DNA from: an uncultured Eubacteriales bacterium
GTDB taxonomy: Bacteria; Bacillota; Clostridia; Monoglobales; Monoglobaceae
Assembly: GCA_958352815.1 (NCBI GenBank)
Contig: CATWQA010000025.1
Location: forward strand, 1 to 31,088
Length of the DNA stretch: 31,088 nt
Reading direction: 5' to 3'
The notes under the pieces were generated by a model. It was given only the letters and a program-made list of their open reading frames with translations. It had not been told where the DNA came from and searched no databases. Of this stretch, positions 1 to 7,879 are shown piece after piece. A program made the translations under genes and the position numbers. Position 1 is the first letter of the stretch. Each line of letters begins with the position of its first letter.

Positions 1-235
1 CATGCCCGTAAAGGCGTAGGCTTGGCGAACAGACAAGCCGAGCTATGAGGGCATAGTGCGACGATGCGGCGGCAATGTCGCCAAAGCCTTTATCAAAATT
101 TTGTCGGGGTTTGGGGCGAAGCCCCAATCGGTTTCCCCGAAGGGGAAAACCGACTGCGCTCGGGGCGGAGGCGGCGAGCGCAATGGGGCGGGCGAACAAA
201 AGCCAAAGTCTTTTGCAAAAGGCGAACAATACAAT
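1..235 (-). repeat. Composite intergenic repeat, left-edge copy
   Basis: No gene is supported in the first 243 bases. Read on the minus strand, the stretch is a series of hairpins: one at 130-151 (arms of GGTTTCCCC type around GAA), one at 113-125 (GGGGC-GAA-GCCCC), and one at 19-39 (GGCTTG...CAAGCC). The same blocks occur near 3368-3590, 24643-24720 and 30909-31025. The junction at 175/176 matches the copy at 3368-3590 but lacks its 96-bp module. A long plus-strand reading frame crosses this region and the protease gene, but it is an antisense artefact. Confidence 0.75.
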
Positions 236-243
236 TTTCAGCC

Positions 244-277
244 AAAAAAGTTCGGAGCAAAGTTGACTTTGCTCCGA
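244..277 (-). terminator. Intrinsic terminator of the protease gene
   Basis: A perfect 12-bp stem (252-263 with 266-277) is followed, on the minus strand, by a run of six T (AAAAAA at 244-249 on plus). It lies 12 bases past the protease stop codon and is the natural end of that transcript. Confidence 0.85.
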
Positions 278-289
278 CAAAACACTTAT

Positions 290-3160
290 CTATTCAATTT
301 TAAATTCAGTCTCATCAATATACGGAATAAGCACATCATTTTTCCACACAAAGACCTTGCCGCTGACGGCTCCCGTTCCGCCGTATTCCACGCCCTCAAC
401 GGAATACTCCCCGTTTTCGTCAAACTCCGGAACGTAGGGCGCAAACTTCACCAGCATGCCCGCGTTATCATACAAGCCGATCATAAGCACGCTGTCGTCA
501 CAGGTTATATCCGCCCGTTTAATCGAAACACTTACAGTCTGCGCCGAGCTGTCTACGGTCACAACAGGAACGCCGAACGCAGAGTCCAGCGGACTGAACC
601 TAATTCCGTTCTCCGCCGCATAAGTCTCCGCCGCCGAGTTTCTATAGCCGTATATTATCAGGTTCGGGGCGCAGCCCGTTACAGCCTCCTCCCCTATGGT
701 TGTCACCGTAGCGGGTATTGTTATTGCCTCCAAATTGGTGCAGCTGTCAAAGGCTCCTCTTGCGATTGCAGAAACTCCGTCGGGAACGGTGTACTCACTT
801 TGAGTGTTTGCGGGCAGGTATCTTACAATATCCGTATGGTTCTTGTTAAAGATTATGCCCTCAGATATGTCAAAGTTCTCGTTCTCCGGGGAAATTACAA
901 CCTCTTTAAGAGAGGTGCAGCCCTTAAACAGCGGATACCCAATCTGCGTAACTCCGCTGCCTATGTTTACCGAAGTAAGACCTGTGCAGCCCGTGAACGC
1001 TTCTGCGCCGACGGTTCTTACGCTGTCGGGAATTGTTATCTCCACAGGGATTGTGCAGTCCTTAAACGCCTCTTCTCCTATACCGACCACCACATATGTT
1101 TTGCCTTCGCTTTCAAAGGCGGGCGGGATTTCTATTGTCTCAACATTGGTCTCGCACTTGGCAATGGTCGCTTCCAAAACCCCTTCCACAGCCTCAACAC
1201 TAAGCTGATATGATGTAGTATTGGGCTTTAGGGTCGCTGTCGGTGTAGACGTAGGTGCCGCCGTAGGCGTGGGGGTCGGTGTCGCCGTAGGCGTGGGTGA
1301 CGGGGTTGCCGTGGGTGTAGGCGATGGTGTTGCCGTAGGTGTAGGCGACGGGGTCGCTGTAGGCGCAGGCGATGGAGTTGCAGTTGCCCCGGGGGTTGCC
1401 GTAGGACTTCCGTTTACGTCATTTGTATACGCACCGATACACCAGTTGACATTTCCATCTTCACATATGTCGCTCCAGCTGAGAACCACATCATCCGCCC
1501 GAAAACTTGACGGAGAATAGGATACCCCCGCCGTATGCGCCTGATACTGGGAAAGAGAAGCTCCTCCTGTTGTCGCCAAACTGTATCTGTCGCTTGACAA
1601 CTTGTTGCTGTCGCTGACCCTGATATAAATATCGTACTTGCCCGAAACGGTTATCGGCGTGCTCAGCTCCAAAACCTTATAGCCGGTTGTGCTGAACTTA
1701 ATACTGTCGCTCGCCTCTCCGTTTTCCGGATTTATGAGCTTAATTTTATTTTTTTCAAATTCCTTTTTTGAAAGCTTTTCAAGGTCTTCGACCGGCTTGG
1801 TATCAATCATAACACTGTAGGTATCCGCCGTATCCAGCACGTAAAGACCGATTGAGGTAAGACTCTCCTCCGCACCTTTCTCCTTTACGTCATAACGGTT
1901 CACCATGTACATATATCCCATCACATTGGGGATGCCGCTGCTTCCGCCCACGCCCAGAGGTGAATATGTATAAACGTTGTCGTTTACGCTGTTGTCAAAC
2001 TTATAGCCCGTAACGTTAAATCCGATTGTAGGATCCATATACGAAATATATTCGTAGCCGCCGTTGCCCCATCTGTCGCCCCAGCTGTTTCTCACAATCC
2101 ACGCACCGTTTTCGTATGTATATTTTTCACCGTCGAAGGATCTGGGGGTGTACTCAAAGTTGGTGTATGAATAATTATCGTCCCAGCCCACAATTGTTAT
2201 GGCGTGGTTTGTGGAAGTAGCAAATTCGTACCTTGTCTCCCCGTCCTCAACATAGAAACGGGACACTCCGTTTCCGTCGGGAGTGTTTTTGGAAATCATA
2301 TCGTTCCAGCTTCCGCAGTAGGCTCCCGTTGTTCTGTTGTAATACTTGCTGCTGCTCTCGTAAGCGTAGTAGTCCGACGTAACCGCTCCGTACTCCATTA
2401 TCGCCTCTTTAATCAGGCTGATACTTTCCTCGTTCCTGCCGTATCGATAGGATGTCATCACTCCGTCTGCATAGTCACAGTCAAAATAAGAGCTTCCCTC
2501 ATAGGTAGAGGTTACGTACTCCGCCTCTTTAAGCGTCATGGTTCTGGATTTATTCATGAGCTTTGTATAATCATCTCTTGCGGCAGAGTATTCGTCATAC
2601 ATAGCGGAATTAAAATCTGTGAGCTTAACGGGGCCTGCCGCGCCGCCTCTTGCCATGTAAGCAGTCGCCATTCCCCTGTTGCCGCCGGTGGTAAAGCCGG
2701 TAGTAAATCCCCTGTATTCCTCATCATTGGTAAGATTCATGGACGCCGCCATGTGGTACTCGGACAAGAGCTTATCCTCGCTGCCGTAGTCCCTGTCATT
2801 ATACTTAAGGGATGAGTATTCGCTCGCCGCCGTTGCCGCAAACGCCCAGCAGTCACCGTCTATTACCTGGTCTCTGACAGCAGGGAATTTCTCGCCGGAA
2901 ATGCCTCCGTCTGTTTCGGAGTTATAGCTCTCCGGATAAGCATTGGCAAGACTTACCTCTCCCCCGTCTCTTTTGTACTCAACCGCCTCCGGAATAACAG
3001 TGTACCCGGAAGGATTTTGAAGATACTCGGTGAACTCCTCGGTTTGGTTAAACGAGGACTCTAAATATAAAACCTCGTCGCTGCCCGCCGCAAAAATGCT
3101 AACCTGTGCCAAAAGCGCGATAACAACCACAATTACTATACTTTTTTTCATAAACCTCAT
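290..3160 (-). CDS. Secreted papain-family (C1) cysteine protease with BspA-like leucine-rich repeats
   Basis: Secreted cysteine endopeptidase of about 956 residues. A signal peptide (about residues 1-25, MRFMKKS followed by a hydrophobic run) precedes a papain-like domain. The oxyanion Gln98 and catalytic Cys104 lie in QVIDGDCWAFA, His319 in NHAITIVGW and Asn358 in NSWGDRWG. The middle region (about 400-590) looks like a beta-rich domain. A Pro/Thr/Ala linker follows (about 590-655), then BspA/LRR_5-type repeats (GEEAFKDC, GAEAFTGC, ARGAFDSC) to about 850 and a short C-terminal domain. The chosen ATG at 3160 has GGAGG nine bases upstream. A TTG further upstream (3178) would overlap that ribosome site, and ATG 3151 is a possible alternative. 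The LRRs suggest binding to host or other surface proteins, but the substrate is unknown. The gene has its own promoter and terminator. Confidence 0.88.
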   Translation of the reverse strand: MRFMKKSIVIVVVIALLAQVSIFAAGSDEVLYLESSFNQTEEFTEYLQNPSGYTVIPEAVEYKRDGGEVSLANAYPESYNSETDGGISGEKFPAVRDQVIDGDCWAFAATAASEYSSLKYNDRDYGSEDKLLSEYHMAASMNLTNDEEYRGFTTGFTTGGNRGMATAYMARGGAAGPVKLTDFNSAMYDEYSAARDDYTKLMNKSRTMTLKEAEYVTSTYEGSSYFDCDYADGVMTSYRYGRNEESISLIKEAIMEYGAVTSDYYAYESSSKYYNRTTGAYCGSWNDMISKNTPDGNGVSRFYVEDGETRYEFATSTNHAITIVGWDDNYSYTNFEYTPRSFDGEKYTYENGAWIVRNSWGDRWGNGGYEYISYMDPTIGFNVTGYKFDNSVNDNVYTYSPLGVGGSSGIPNVMGYMYMVNRYDVKEKGAEESLTSIGLYVLDTADTYSVMIDTKPVEDLEKLSKKEFEKNKIKLINPENGEASDSIKFSTTGYKVLELSTPITVSGKYDIYIRVSDSNKLSSDRYSLATTGGASLSQYQAHTAGVSYSPSSFRADDVVLSWSDICEDGNVNWCIGAYTNDVNGSPTATPGATATPSPAPTATPSPTPTATPSPTPTATPSPTPTATPTPTPTAAPTSTPTATLKPNTTSYQLSVEAVEGVLEATIAKCETNVETIEIPPAFESEGKTYVVVGIGEEAFKDCTIPVEITIPDSVRTVGAEAFTGCTGLTSVNIGSGVTQIGYPLFKGCTSLKEVVISPENENFDISEGIIFNKNHTDIVRYLPANTQSEYTVPDGVSAIARGAFDSCTNLEAITIPATVTTIGEEAVTGCAPNLIIYGYRNSAAETYAAENGIRFSPLDSAFGVPVVTVDSSAQTVSVSIKRADITCDDSVLMIGLYDNAGMLVKFAPYVPEFDENGEYSVEGVEYGGTGAVSGKVFVWKNDVLIPYIDETEFKIE
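1260..1379 (-). repeat. Five-unit, 24-bp coding minisatellite
   Basis: Five consecutive 24-bp units begin at 1260, 1284, 1308, 1332 and 1356 with scattered substitutions. They encode the PSPTPTAT-like linker between the protease and LRR regions. Such arrays change copy number easily without breaking the frame, so linker length may vary between strains. Confidence 0.85.
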
Positions 3161-3191
3161 CGGCTCTAGCCTCCCCAAATTAATATACTGT

Positions 3192-3220
3192 ATTGTAACA
3201 TAAATTTATTTAAAATGCAA
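3192..3220 (-). promoter_or_regulatory. Promoter of the protease gene
   Basis: On the minus strand, TTGCAT (3215-3220) and TACAAT (3192-3197) are 17 bp apart. The predicted start lies about 25 bp upstream of the protease ATG, so the leader is short. Confidence 0.65.
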
Positions 3221-3367
3221 TATATAATATGCCTAATTTCGTAAATAATATGATTGGATTTTTACGGCAAAAAAGCAATTAAGGTTTATTCTCTCGCTCC
3301 GGCGCATATGCGCGGCGCACCCACCGCCTTTTGCCAAAGGCGGCAAAATCTTGATAACGGCTCTCTT

Positions 3368-3590
3368 AAAGGGGTTTTAGGGGACAACGTCCCCTAACTC
3401 GTTTCTCCCGGAGGGAGAACGGACTGCGCTCGGGGCGGAGGCGGCTGTGACCCAACTTCTTTGAAGTTGGACGACTCACGGTATTCCGATTTGTACAAAG
3501 TATGCAATGTCAATAATAAACCTCAGTTGTCGCCGGCAGAGCGCAATGGGGTGGGCGAATAGTTTCAAAGGCAAAGCCTTTATCAAAATA
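3368..3590 (-). repeat. Composite intergenic repeat with inserted 96-bp module
   Basis: Minus-strand copy of the element seen at 100-200. It keeps the same order: GCGCTC box, GCCGCCTCCGCCCCGAGCG block, then two hairpins. The hairpin sequences differ: 3401-3420 has a CTCCC/GGGAG-type stem and 3380-3394 is GGGGAC-AAC-GTCCCC, where the left-edge copy has GGGGC-GAA-GCCCC. A further AAAGGC-AAA-GCCTTT hairpin lies near 3566. Apart from these repeats, I see no gene between 3221 and 3680. Confidence 0.75.
3443..3538 (-). repeat. 96-bp module B, copy 1
   Basis: This is aligned without gaps to 24547-24642 with 12 differences counted by eye (about 87% identity). It contains an invariant hairpin, CCAACTTC/GAAGTTGG, around a three-base loop. 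It also has a conserved TTATTATTGACATTGCATAC segment whose TTGACA could be a -35 box. The left-edge repeat has the same flanks directly joined at 175/176, so this module behaves as an insertion. Confidence 0.8.
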
Positions 3591-3682
3591 CTATCAAATA
3601 TAATTTCTATGTTTTTCTTTAATAAAGAAAAACACGCAAAGAACAAGTTTTTGCCAAAAGCAAAAAAATTTAAAAATACCCC

Positions 3683-3711
3683 TTGACATTCTATAATAAT
3701 TATGGTAAAAT
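3683..3711 (+). promoter_or_regulatory. tRNA-Trp promoter
   Basis: Consensus TTGACA (3683-3688) and TAAAAT (3706-3711) are separated by exactly 17 bp, 15 bp before the mature tRNA 5' end. Confidence 0.85.
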
Positions 3712-3726
3712 ATCAAAGTTGAATTT

Positions 3727-3802
3727 AGGGGTATAGCTCAGTTGGTAGAGCAGCGGTCTCCAAAACCGCGTGCCGTGAGTTCGAATCTTACTACCCCTGC
3801 CA
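3727..3802 (+). tRNA. trnW: tRNA-Trp (CCA anticodon)
   Basis: 76-nt cloverleaf. The acceptor stem is AGGGGTA (3727-3733) pairing with TACCCCT (3792-3798). The D arm begins GCTCAGTTGG. The anticodon arm is GCGGT-CTCCAAA-ACCGC with anticodon CCA, and the T arm contains GTTCGAATC. The 3' CCA is encoded (3800-3802). It decodes UGG. It has its own promoter and terminator and is not part of a tRNA cluster in this window. No integrase or attachment-site duplication is visible next to its 3' end. Confidence 0.97.
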
Positions 3803-3806
3803 ACCA

Positions 3807-3840
3807 AAAAGCGGTCGGAAATCCCGACCGCTTTTGCTTT
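3807..3840. terminator. Bidirectional terminator between tRNA-Trp and the dynamin operon
   Basis: An 8-bp GCGGTCGG/CCGACCGC stem (3811-3818 with 3824-3831) is extended by A/T pairs on both sides, giving T runs on either strand. It ends the tRNA on plus and lies 6 bases beyond the stop of the minus-strand helical gene, so it probably serves both. Confidence 0.88.
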
Positions 3841-3845
3841 GCAAC

Positions 3846-4502
3846 TCAGTTTGTTATTGCCAAAACAGCATTCGCCGCCTTGCACACTATCAGGGAATTA
3901 AGCTGCTCCCGCTCCTTTTCCGCCAGGTCGCCCTTTTCGATTTTTTCAAGCGACTCTTTGGCATTGGCAATCTGCTCGCCGCTGGTGACAAGAGAATTTT
4001 CAAGAATAGTCTTGAGATTTTCATACAACTCGTTTGACTTTTTATCAACAAAGTTTATAATTTTATCCTCTATTTCCCCAAAAACCGTTTTCTGGAACTC
4101 TTTAAATTCTTCCTTTCTATCGGCATTGTCGTATATTTCAAGTATTTCAACACACTCGTCATCATCTAAGGATACCCGCCTGTCATAGTGCCGAGTAATC
4201 CTGTCGGTTATCTCTTGGGAAGTGCTTGCAATTTGAGCTTTAAAATCTGTCAAATCGATTTTGTACTTTTCAAGCAAATCTCCCTTCTCAAGAAGCTCCA
4301 CAATTTCATTAAAGCAATTCTCAAATGCCTCTCTCGGCTCCGCTGTAAACTTGGTTAAAGACCTTCTTGTCATTTTGCGCAGCTTTGTCAGGTTATTCTC
4401 AATATCAATACTATCTTCTACGCTTCCGTCCTCATCATAGCGTCCAAATAAAAAATCTTTAATTTTCCCAATTATTTTTTTTATACCTTTCCCAAGTTCC
4501 AT
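3846..4502 (-). CDS. Helical (coiled-coil) protein, last gene of the WYL/patatin/dynamin unit
   Basis: 218 residues, not recognised as a named family. The sequence is almost entirely charged amphipathic helix, with an N-terminal basic patch (KGIKKIIGKIKDFLFG) that could lie on a membrane surface. Asp/Glu-rich stretches and heptad-like Leu/Ile spacing follow. There is no signal peptide, transmembrane segment or catalytic motif. The start ATG has AAAGGTGAT nine bases upstream. It follows the dynamin-like gene by 75 bp and ends at the shared terminator, so it is probably co-transcribed. By analogy with other bacterial dynamin neighbours it could be a partner or regulator of the GTPase. That role is inference from position and helical character only. 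Confidence 0.8.
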   Translation of the reverse strand: MELGKGIKKIIGKIKDFLFGRYDEDGSVEDSIDIENNLTKLRKMTRRSLTKFTAEPREAFENCFNEIVELLEKGDLLEKYKIDLTDFKAQIASTSQEITDRITRHYDRRVSLDDDECVEILEIYDNADRKEEFKEFQKTVFGEIEDKIINFVDKKSNELYENLKTILENSLVTSGEQIANAKESLEKIEKGDLAEKEREQLNSLIVCKAANAVLAITN

Positions 4503-4577
4503 ATATTTATCACCTTTCTTTTAAATCTGTCCATTTAAACTATTAATAATTCTAAACAAAGTAAATATACATCAGTT

Positions 4578-6734
4578 TTATATGTCTTTATAAAGCCACT
4601 TCACACGTTCATTAAGTGTTTTGAACAACAACGAATTTGACATATTCCTATTCCTACTACTTTGTGTTCGGGCTATTCTTCCAAGCTGCTTGCTTATATA
4701 TTTTCCCAGCTCGTCTATATTTTGTTCAAGCTCGCCCAAATCATGTTCAAGCTGCTCTTTGTCCTCTATCAGTTCTTTTATCTCGCTTTTCTTATCTTCT
4801 ATTGCTCTTTTTATCTGCTTTATGTTATTAACATTTGTGTTTGCAACGACCTTGCTCTCTTTATCTATCTTTTCAACCTCGCTCTTAATATCCGCAATAA
4901 TGCTGTTATATTTCATTCTCAGGTTCTTAATCAAGAGAGCTCTGTAATTTCGCGTCAGGAAGCTGTTAAGCTCTCTCAGCAAAGTATTAATTCCCGTATA
5001 GCTCTCAATTTCGGCGATTTTTTCATTAAACATATTCTCCTGAATGCGGTACTTCATAAGCGCAATCCGCAGAGCAAAATTTTGGCTTATATCAAAGTTT
5101 CCGTCCCTCTTTACGGCATTAATGCAGTTTTGAACATAGGCGCTTGTGCCGAACAGTCGGTTTTGGAGCGTTTTCTTATTTTCGTATAATCCCGAAAGAG
5201 TTTCTATATAATGGGCTTTCTGCTTGGGCCAATCCTCCAGAGGTGCATTCAAGGTGTCGGTTTGGGTTGCCACAATAAACAGGTTTTCCAGATCGTCCGC
5301 CTTTAGGTTTGCCTTTATACGCCCGAGAAATCTTATATCGCTTGTCTCAATATTTTTGGCGTTAAGGCAGGCAATGACCGCATGAGCCTTGTTTATATAT
5401 TTTCTTGTAACCTCCGACCTGTATGCAACAGGGTCGTTTAATCCCGGAGTGTCCACCAGCACAACTCCGTCAGGCAGCACGGAGTTTTTAATTCCTATTT
5501 CAACCTCGCTTACGTAAAAATGCTCCGGGCTTTCGGAATCCGTCCACCTTTCTAAACCCTTTTTTAATGCCTCACGGTCGTCAAACTCAAAATATGTATA
5601 CCTTTTGCCCCGTCTGCCTATAAGCTCGCTTTCGGCGGAGACTCCCGCCTTTTCCATCTGCTTCATAAATCCGTTCTCAACGCCCTCTGCCGACCTGGTA
5701 AGCTGCGCCCACTCCGCCTTTGTATAAAACTTAACTCTTATATAGTCCTTTTCCTTGGAGTTTCTGAACTTGGACAAAACCGAGGTTTCGGGGGTTATAT
5801 CCATAGATGCAAGCTCGTCCCCCAGCAGGGCGTTTATCAAGGTGGATTTTCCCGCCTTAACCGTGCCTACTATGGCTACCTGAAACGCCTGCTCCTCGCA
5901 GGCTTCAATAAATCCCGTCATTTTTTCTTCCCTCTCCTTTTGCCCGCTCAGCTGCCTCCTGATAACATCCGTGTCCATCAGGTTTTTTATGCGCTGCATT
6001 TTATCGGCGTACTCCGTCGCCTGCTCGTTCCACAAAATCTTGGGCTTTAAGTTTTTGTTTGCCTCAATAGCCCTTCGCAAATCTCGGCTTATGTCTATTA
6101 AGTACTCCCTGTTGCCGGGCTGCAGCTTGGCTCTTGCAATCGCCTTTTCGTTTATGTTGCCGCAATGCTCGCATATAAAAGAGTTAAAGCCGATAATCTG
6201 TCTGCAGCTTGGGCAGCGGGTCAGGGTCTCCTCCTGAACCTCCTCGATTTCATCATGAATATTATCGATAGCGGTGTTCAGCTTTTCCGTAAGCTCATTT
6301 ATTCTGCTGTTTGTTTTGATTAGGTTGTTGTTCACCTTTAGTATAAGTTGATTTGAACGCTTGTTAAGCTCAACCACAACCCCCATTGTCCGTGAGTTCT
6401 GCGCCGCCAGCTTTGACAGGGTGCACTGAGAGGCATACTGGGCGTCGGCAAGATCGCCGGTGATTTTTCTTCTGATTTTTGCGTTCTTCCCCGTAAGACC
6501 TCCCCAAAATCTTCTGATAGGTCCCTGGGAGCTGAGAATTTCGCTTTGGGATTGAGCTCCTGATACGCAGCTTGCGCACTCCATTGCCAGCTCGGCTATT
6601 TCATCGCTGTCGCTGTTGTACTCCGCCAGCACGCCGTCAATGTACTTGTCAAGAGCCTTAATCTCGCTGTCGGTTAGAGAGGTTTCCCGTCTGTCAAAAC
6701 TTAATGCAATTGTTGTTTCCTTTTGTGTTGCCAT
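4578..6734 (-). CDS. Dynamin-like GTPase with internal zinc ribbon
   Basis: 718-residue large GTPase of the dynamin superfamily, expected to bind and remodel membranes. An N-terminal helical region (1-170) ends in a four-Cys zinc ribbon: C174, C177, C188, C191. The G domain then carries the P-loop GTVKAGKST (290-298), a switch-I threonine in PETSVL (317), DTPGLND (428-434) and, at the usual NKxD position, TQTD (490-493). A long helical stalk follows, with strong coiled coil at about 600-690. There is no obvious transmembrane helix, so membrane contact would be peripheral. The start is fixed by AGGAGG seven bases upstream. It lies 59 bp after the patatin gene and 75 bp before the helical gene, same strand. 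Bacterial dynamins are known in cytokinesis, membrane repair and phage defence. The neighbours favour a membrane-stress or defence role, but this is not proved. Confidence 0.9.
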   Translation of the reverse strand: MATQKETTIALSFDRRETSLTDSEIKALDKYIDGVLAEYNSDSDEIAELAMECASCVSGAQSQSEILSSQGPIRRFWGGLTGKNAKIRRKITGDLADAQYASQCTLSKLAAQNSRTMGVVVELNKRSNQLILKVNNNLIKTNSRINELTEKLNTAIDNIHDEIEEVQEETLTRCPSCRQIIGFNSFICEHCGNINEKAIARAKLQPGNREYLIDISRDLRRAIEANKNLKPKILWNEQATEYADKMQRIKNLMDTDVIRRQLSGQKEREEKMTGFIEACEEQAFQVAIVGTVKAGKSTLINALLGDELASMDITPETSVLSKFRNSKEKDYIRVKFYTKAEWAQLTRSAEGVENGFMKQMEKAGVSAESELIGRRGKRYTYFEFDDREALKKGLERWTDSESPEHFYVSEVEIGIKNSVLPDGVVLVDTPGLNDPVAYRSEVTRKYINKAHAVIACLNAKNIETSDIRFLGRIKANLKADDLENLFIVATQTDTLNAPLEDWPKQKAHYIETLSGLYENKKTLQNRLFGTSAYVQNCINAVKRDGNFDISQNFALRIALMKYRIQENMFNEKIAEIESYTGINTLLRELNSFLTRNYRALLIKNLRMKYNSIIADIKSEVEKIDKESKVVANTNVNNIKQIKRAIEDKKSEIKELIEDKEQLEHDLGELEQNIDELGKYISKQLGRIARTQSSRNRNMSNSLLFKTLNERVKWLYKDI

Positions 6735-6793
6735 AATTTCCTCCTATATATTTTATTTATTATAGTTTGCTAAACTCCTCATCTTAATCCAAA

Positions 6794-7867
6794 TCACATA
6801 TTGCTGAGATTAATCCCTCTGTATCTCTTGCCGAGCCTTTCAATATTCTCATCTATCCTGTCCCACAGCTCCTCCAGCTCTAAGGTCTGCTTTGCGTACT
6901 CCTTTGCAAAGCTGTCGTTGCTCACCCTGAGCCTTGCTATCGCCTCGTTATAGCTGACGGCAGCCAGGTGCAGTTCATACAAGGGCTTTAAAATCTTTAT
7001 TGTGTCAACATACCCCATCTTCATAAGTTTTTGGGAATTTTCCGGATTAAACTTTGCCAGCTCTCTAATATCTCCCAAATCCTTTGAGGGATATATCTCA
7101 AAAAACTTTGCATCGGGGAACATTTCCTTATCCACAAACCCCTTTATATCTCTCGTACTTAAATAAACCACAATAAACTTTCTGATTCCCTCGTCATACA
7201 GCGGCTTAACGGGAACATTGTCCTTAAGTCCGCCGTCCATATAGTACTCTCCGTCAATCACAATATCGCTGTAGATAAACGGCAGAGCAGAGCTTGCCAG
7301 CAGACAATCTCTCATTTCCTCATCGTCTCTGCGGGTTATATCAAAATACCTTGCGCCCTCAGTTTCGTATTCAATTAAATTCGCAATATCTTCCGCTTGT
7401 CTATGCCCCGCCCACATTGCAAATGCCGCAGCTTTATTTGGGGGTCTGCGAGTGCAGGAGACATAAACGCTTCCGAAGTTTCTCACTCTGTTAAAGTTTA
7501 TATTATCTTCCATAAGCTCGGTGAGGCCTTTTTGCGAGAAAAGTCCCAATTTTATATTAAAATAAGTTTTTATCCCACCAAATATATCTGCCGCTAAAGC
7601 TCTCGGCAGCGGAATGTCCTCTAAATCCGCTTCTGTATTCAGAGTAAATACCTGATCTTTGGAAATGTTTGCCCATACGTCCTCCGCCGTATAAAAATCT
7701 CCGTTTGCAAACAGGGCGGCGTTAAGAGCGCCTACCGAGGCTCCCGCAAGGTCTGTTATATTATCGTCAATCCCAAACTCTCTCAGGGCTTTCCACACTC
7801 CGATTTGATATGCGCCTCTTGCTCCGCCGCCCGCCAAAACCAAACCGACTCTTTTTTCATTTTCCAT
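6794..7867 (-). CDS. Patatin-like phospholipase
   Basis: 357-residue Ser/Asp-dyad lipid acyl hydrolase. All family motifs are present: the oxyanion-hole glycines GGGARG (13-18), the nucleophile elbow GASVG with Ser44 (42-46), and the catalytic DGG at 211-213 (Asp211). The C-terminal quarter is helical (about 290-345). There is no signal peptide, so the enzyme is cytoplasmic and could act on the inner leaflet. The start ATG has GGGGGA about six bases upstream, overlapping the end of the WYL gene 12 bp away, so the two are likely translationally coupled. Patatins serve as membrane-degrading effectors in some phage-defence systems (CapV in CBASS) but also as housekeeping lipases. The WYL regulator and dynamin-like GTPase beside it make a conditional membrane-acting role more likely here. 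Confidence 0.93.
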   Translation of the reverse strand: MENEKRVGLVLAGGGARGAYQIGVWKALREFGIDDNITDLAGASVGALNAALFANGDFYTAEDVWANISKDQVFTLNTEADLEDIPLPRALAADIFGGIKTYFNIKLGLFSQKGLTELMEDNINFNRVRNFGSVYVSCTRRPPNKAAAFAMWAGHRQAEDIANLIEYETEGARYFDITRRDDEEMRDCLLASSALPFIYSDIVIDGEYYMDGGLKDNVPVKPLYDEGIRKFIVVYLSTRDIKGFVDKEMFPDAKFFEIYPSKDLGDIRELAKFNPENSQKLMKMGYVDTIKILKPLYELHLAAVSYNEAIARLRVSNDSFAKEYAKQTLELEELWDRIDENIERLGKRYRGINLSNM

Positions 7868-7879
7868 AATTATCCCCCT

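Noticed and set aside
56..1213. 385-residue plus-strand reading frame over the left edge
   Set aside because: It runs antisense to the protease C-terminus and through intergenic repeats, is rich in Arg/Cys/His, has no domain and no ribosome site. The minus-strand protease explains the sequence.
1221..1520. Gly/Val-rich plus-strand frame (and similar ones at 25322-25729 and 27303-27701)
   Set aside because: These are the complement of Pro/Thr/Ala linker repeats, which automatically produce long Val/Gly frames.
3727..3802. tRNA-Trp as an integration site for the dynamin unit
   Set aside because: I found no integrase gene and no duplicated tRNA 3' end on the far side of the region.
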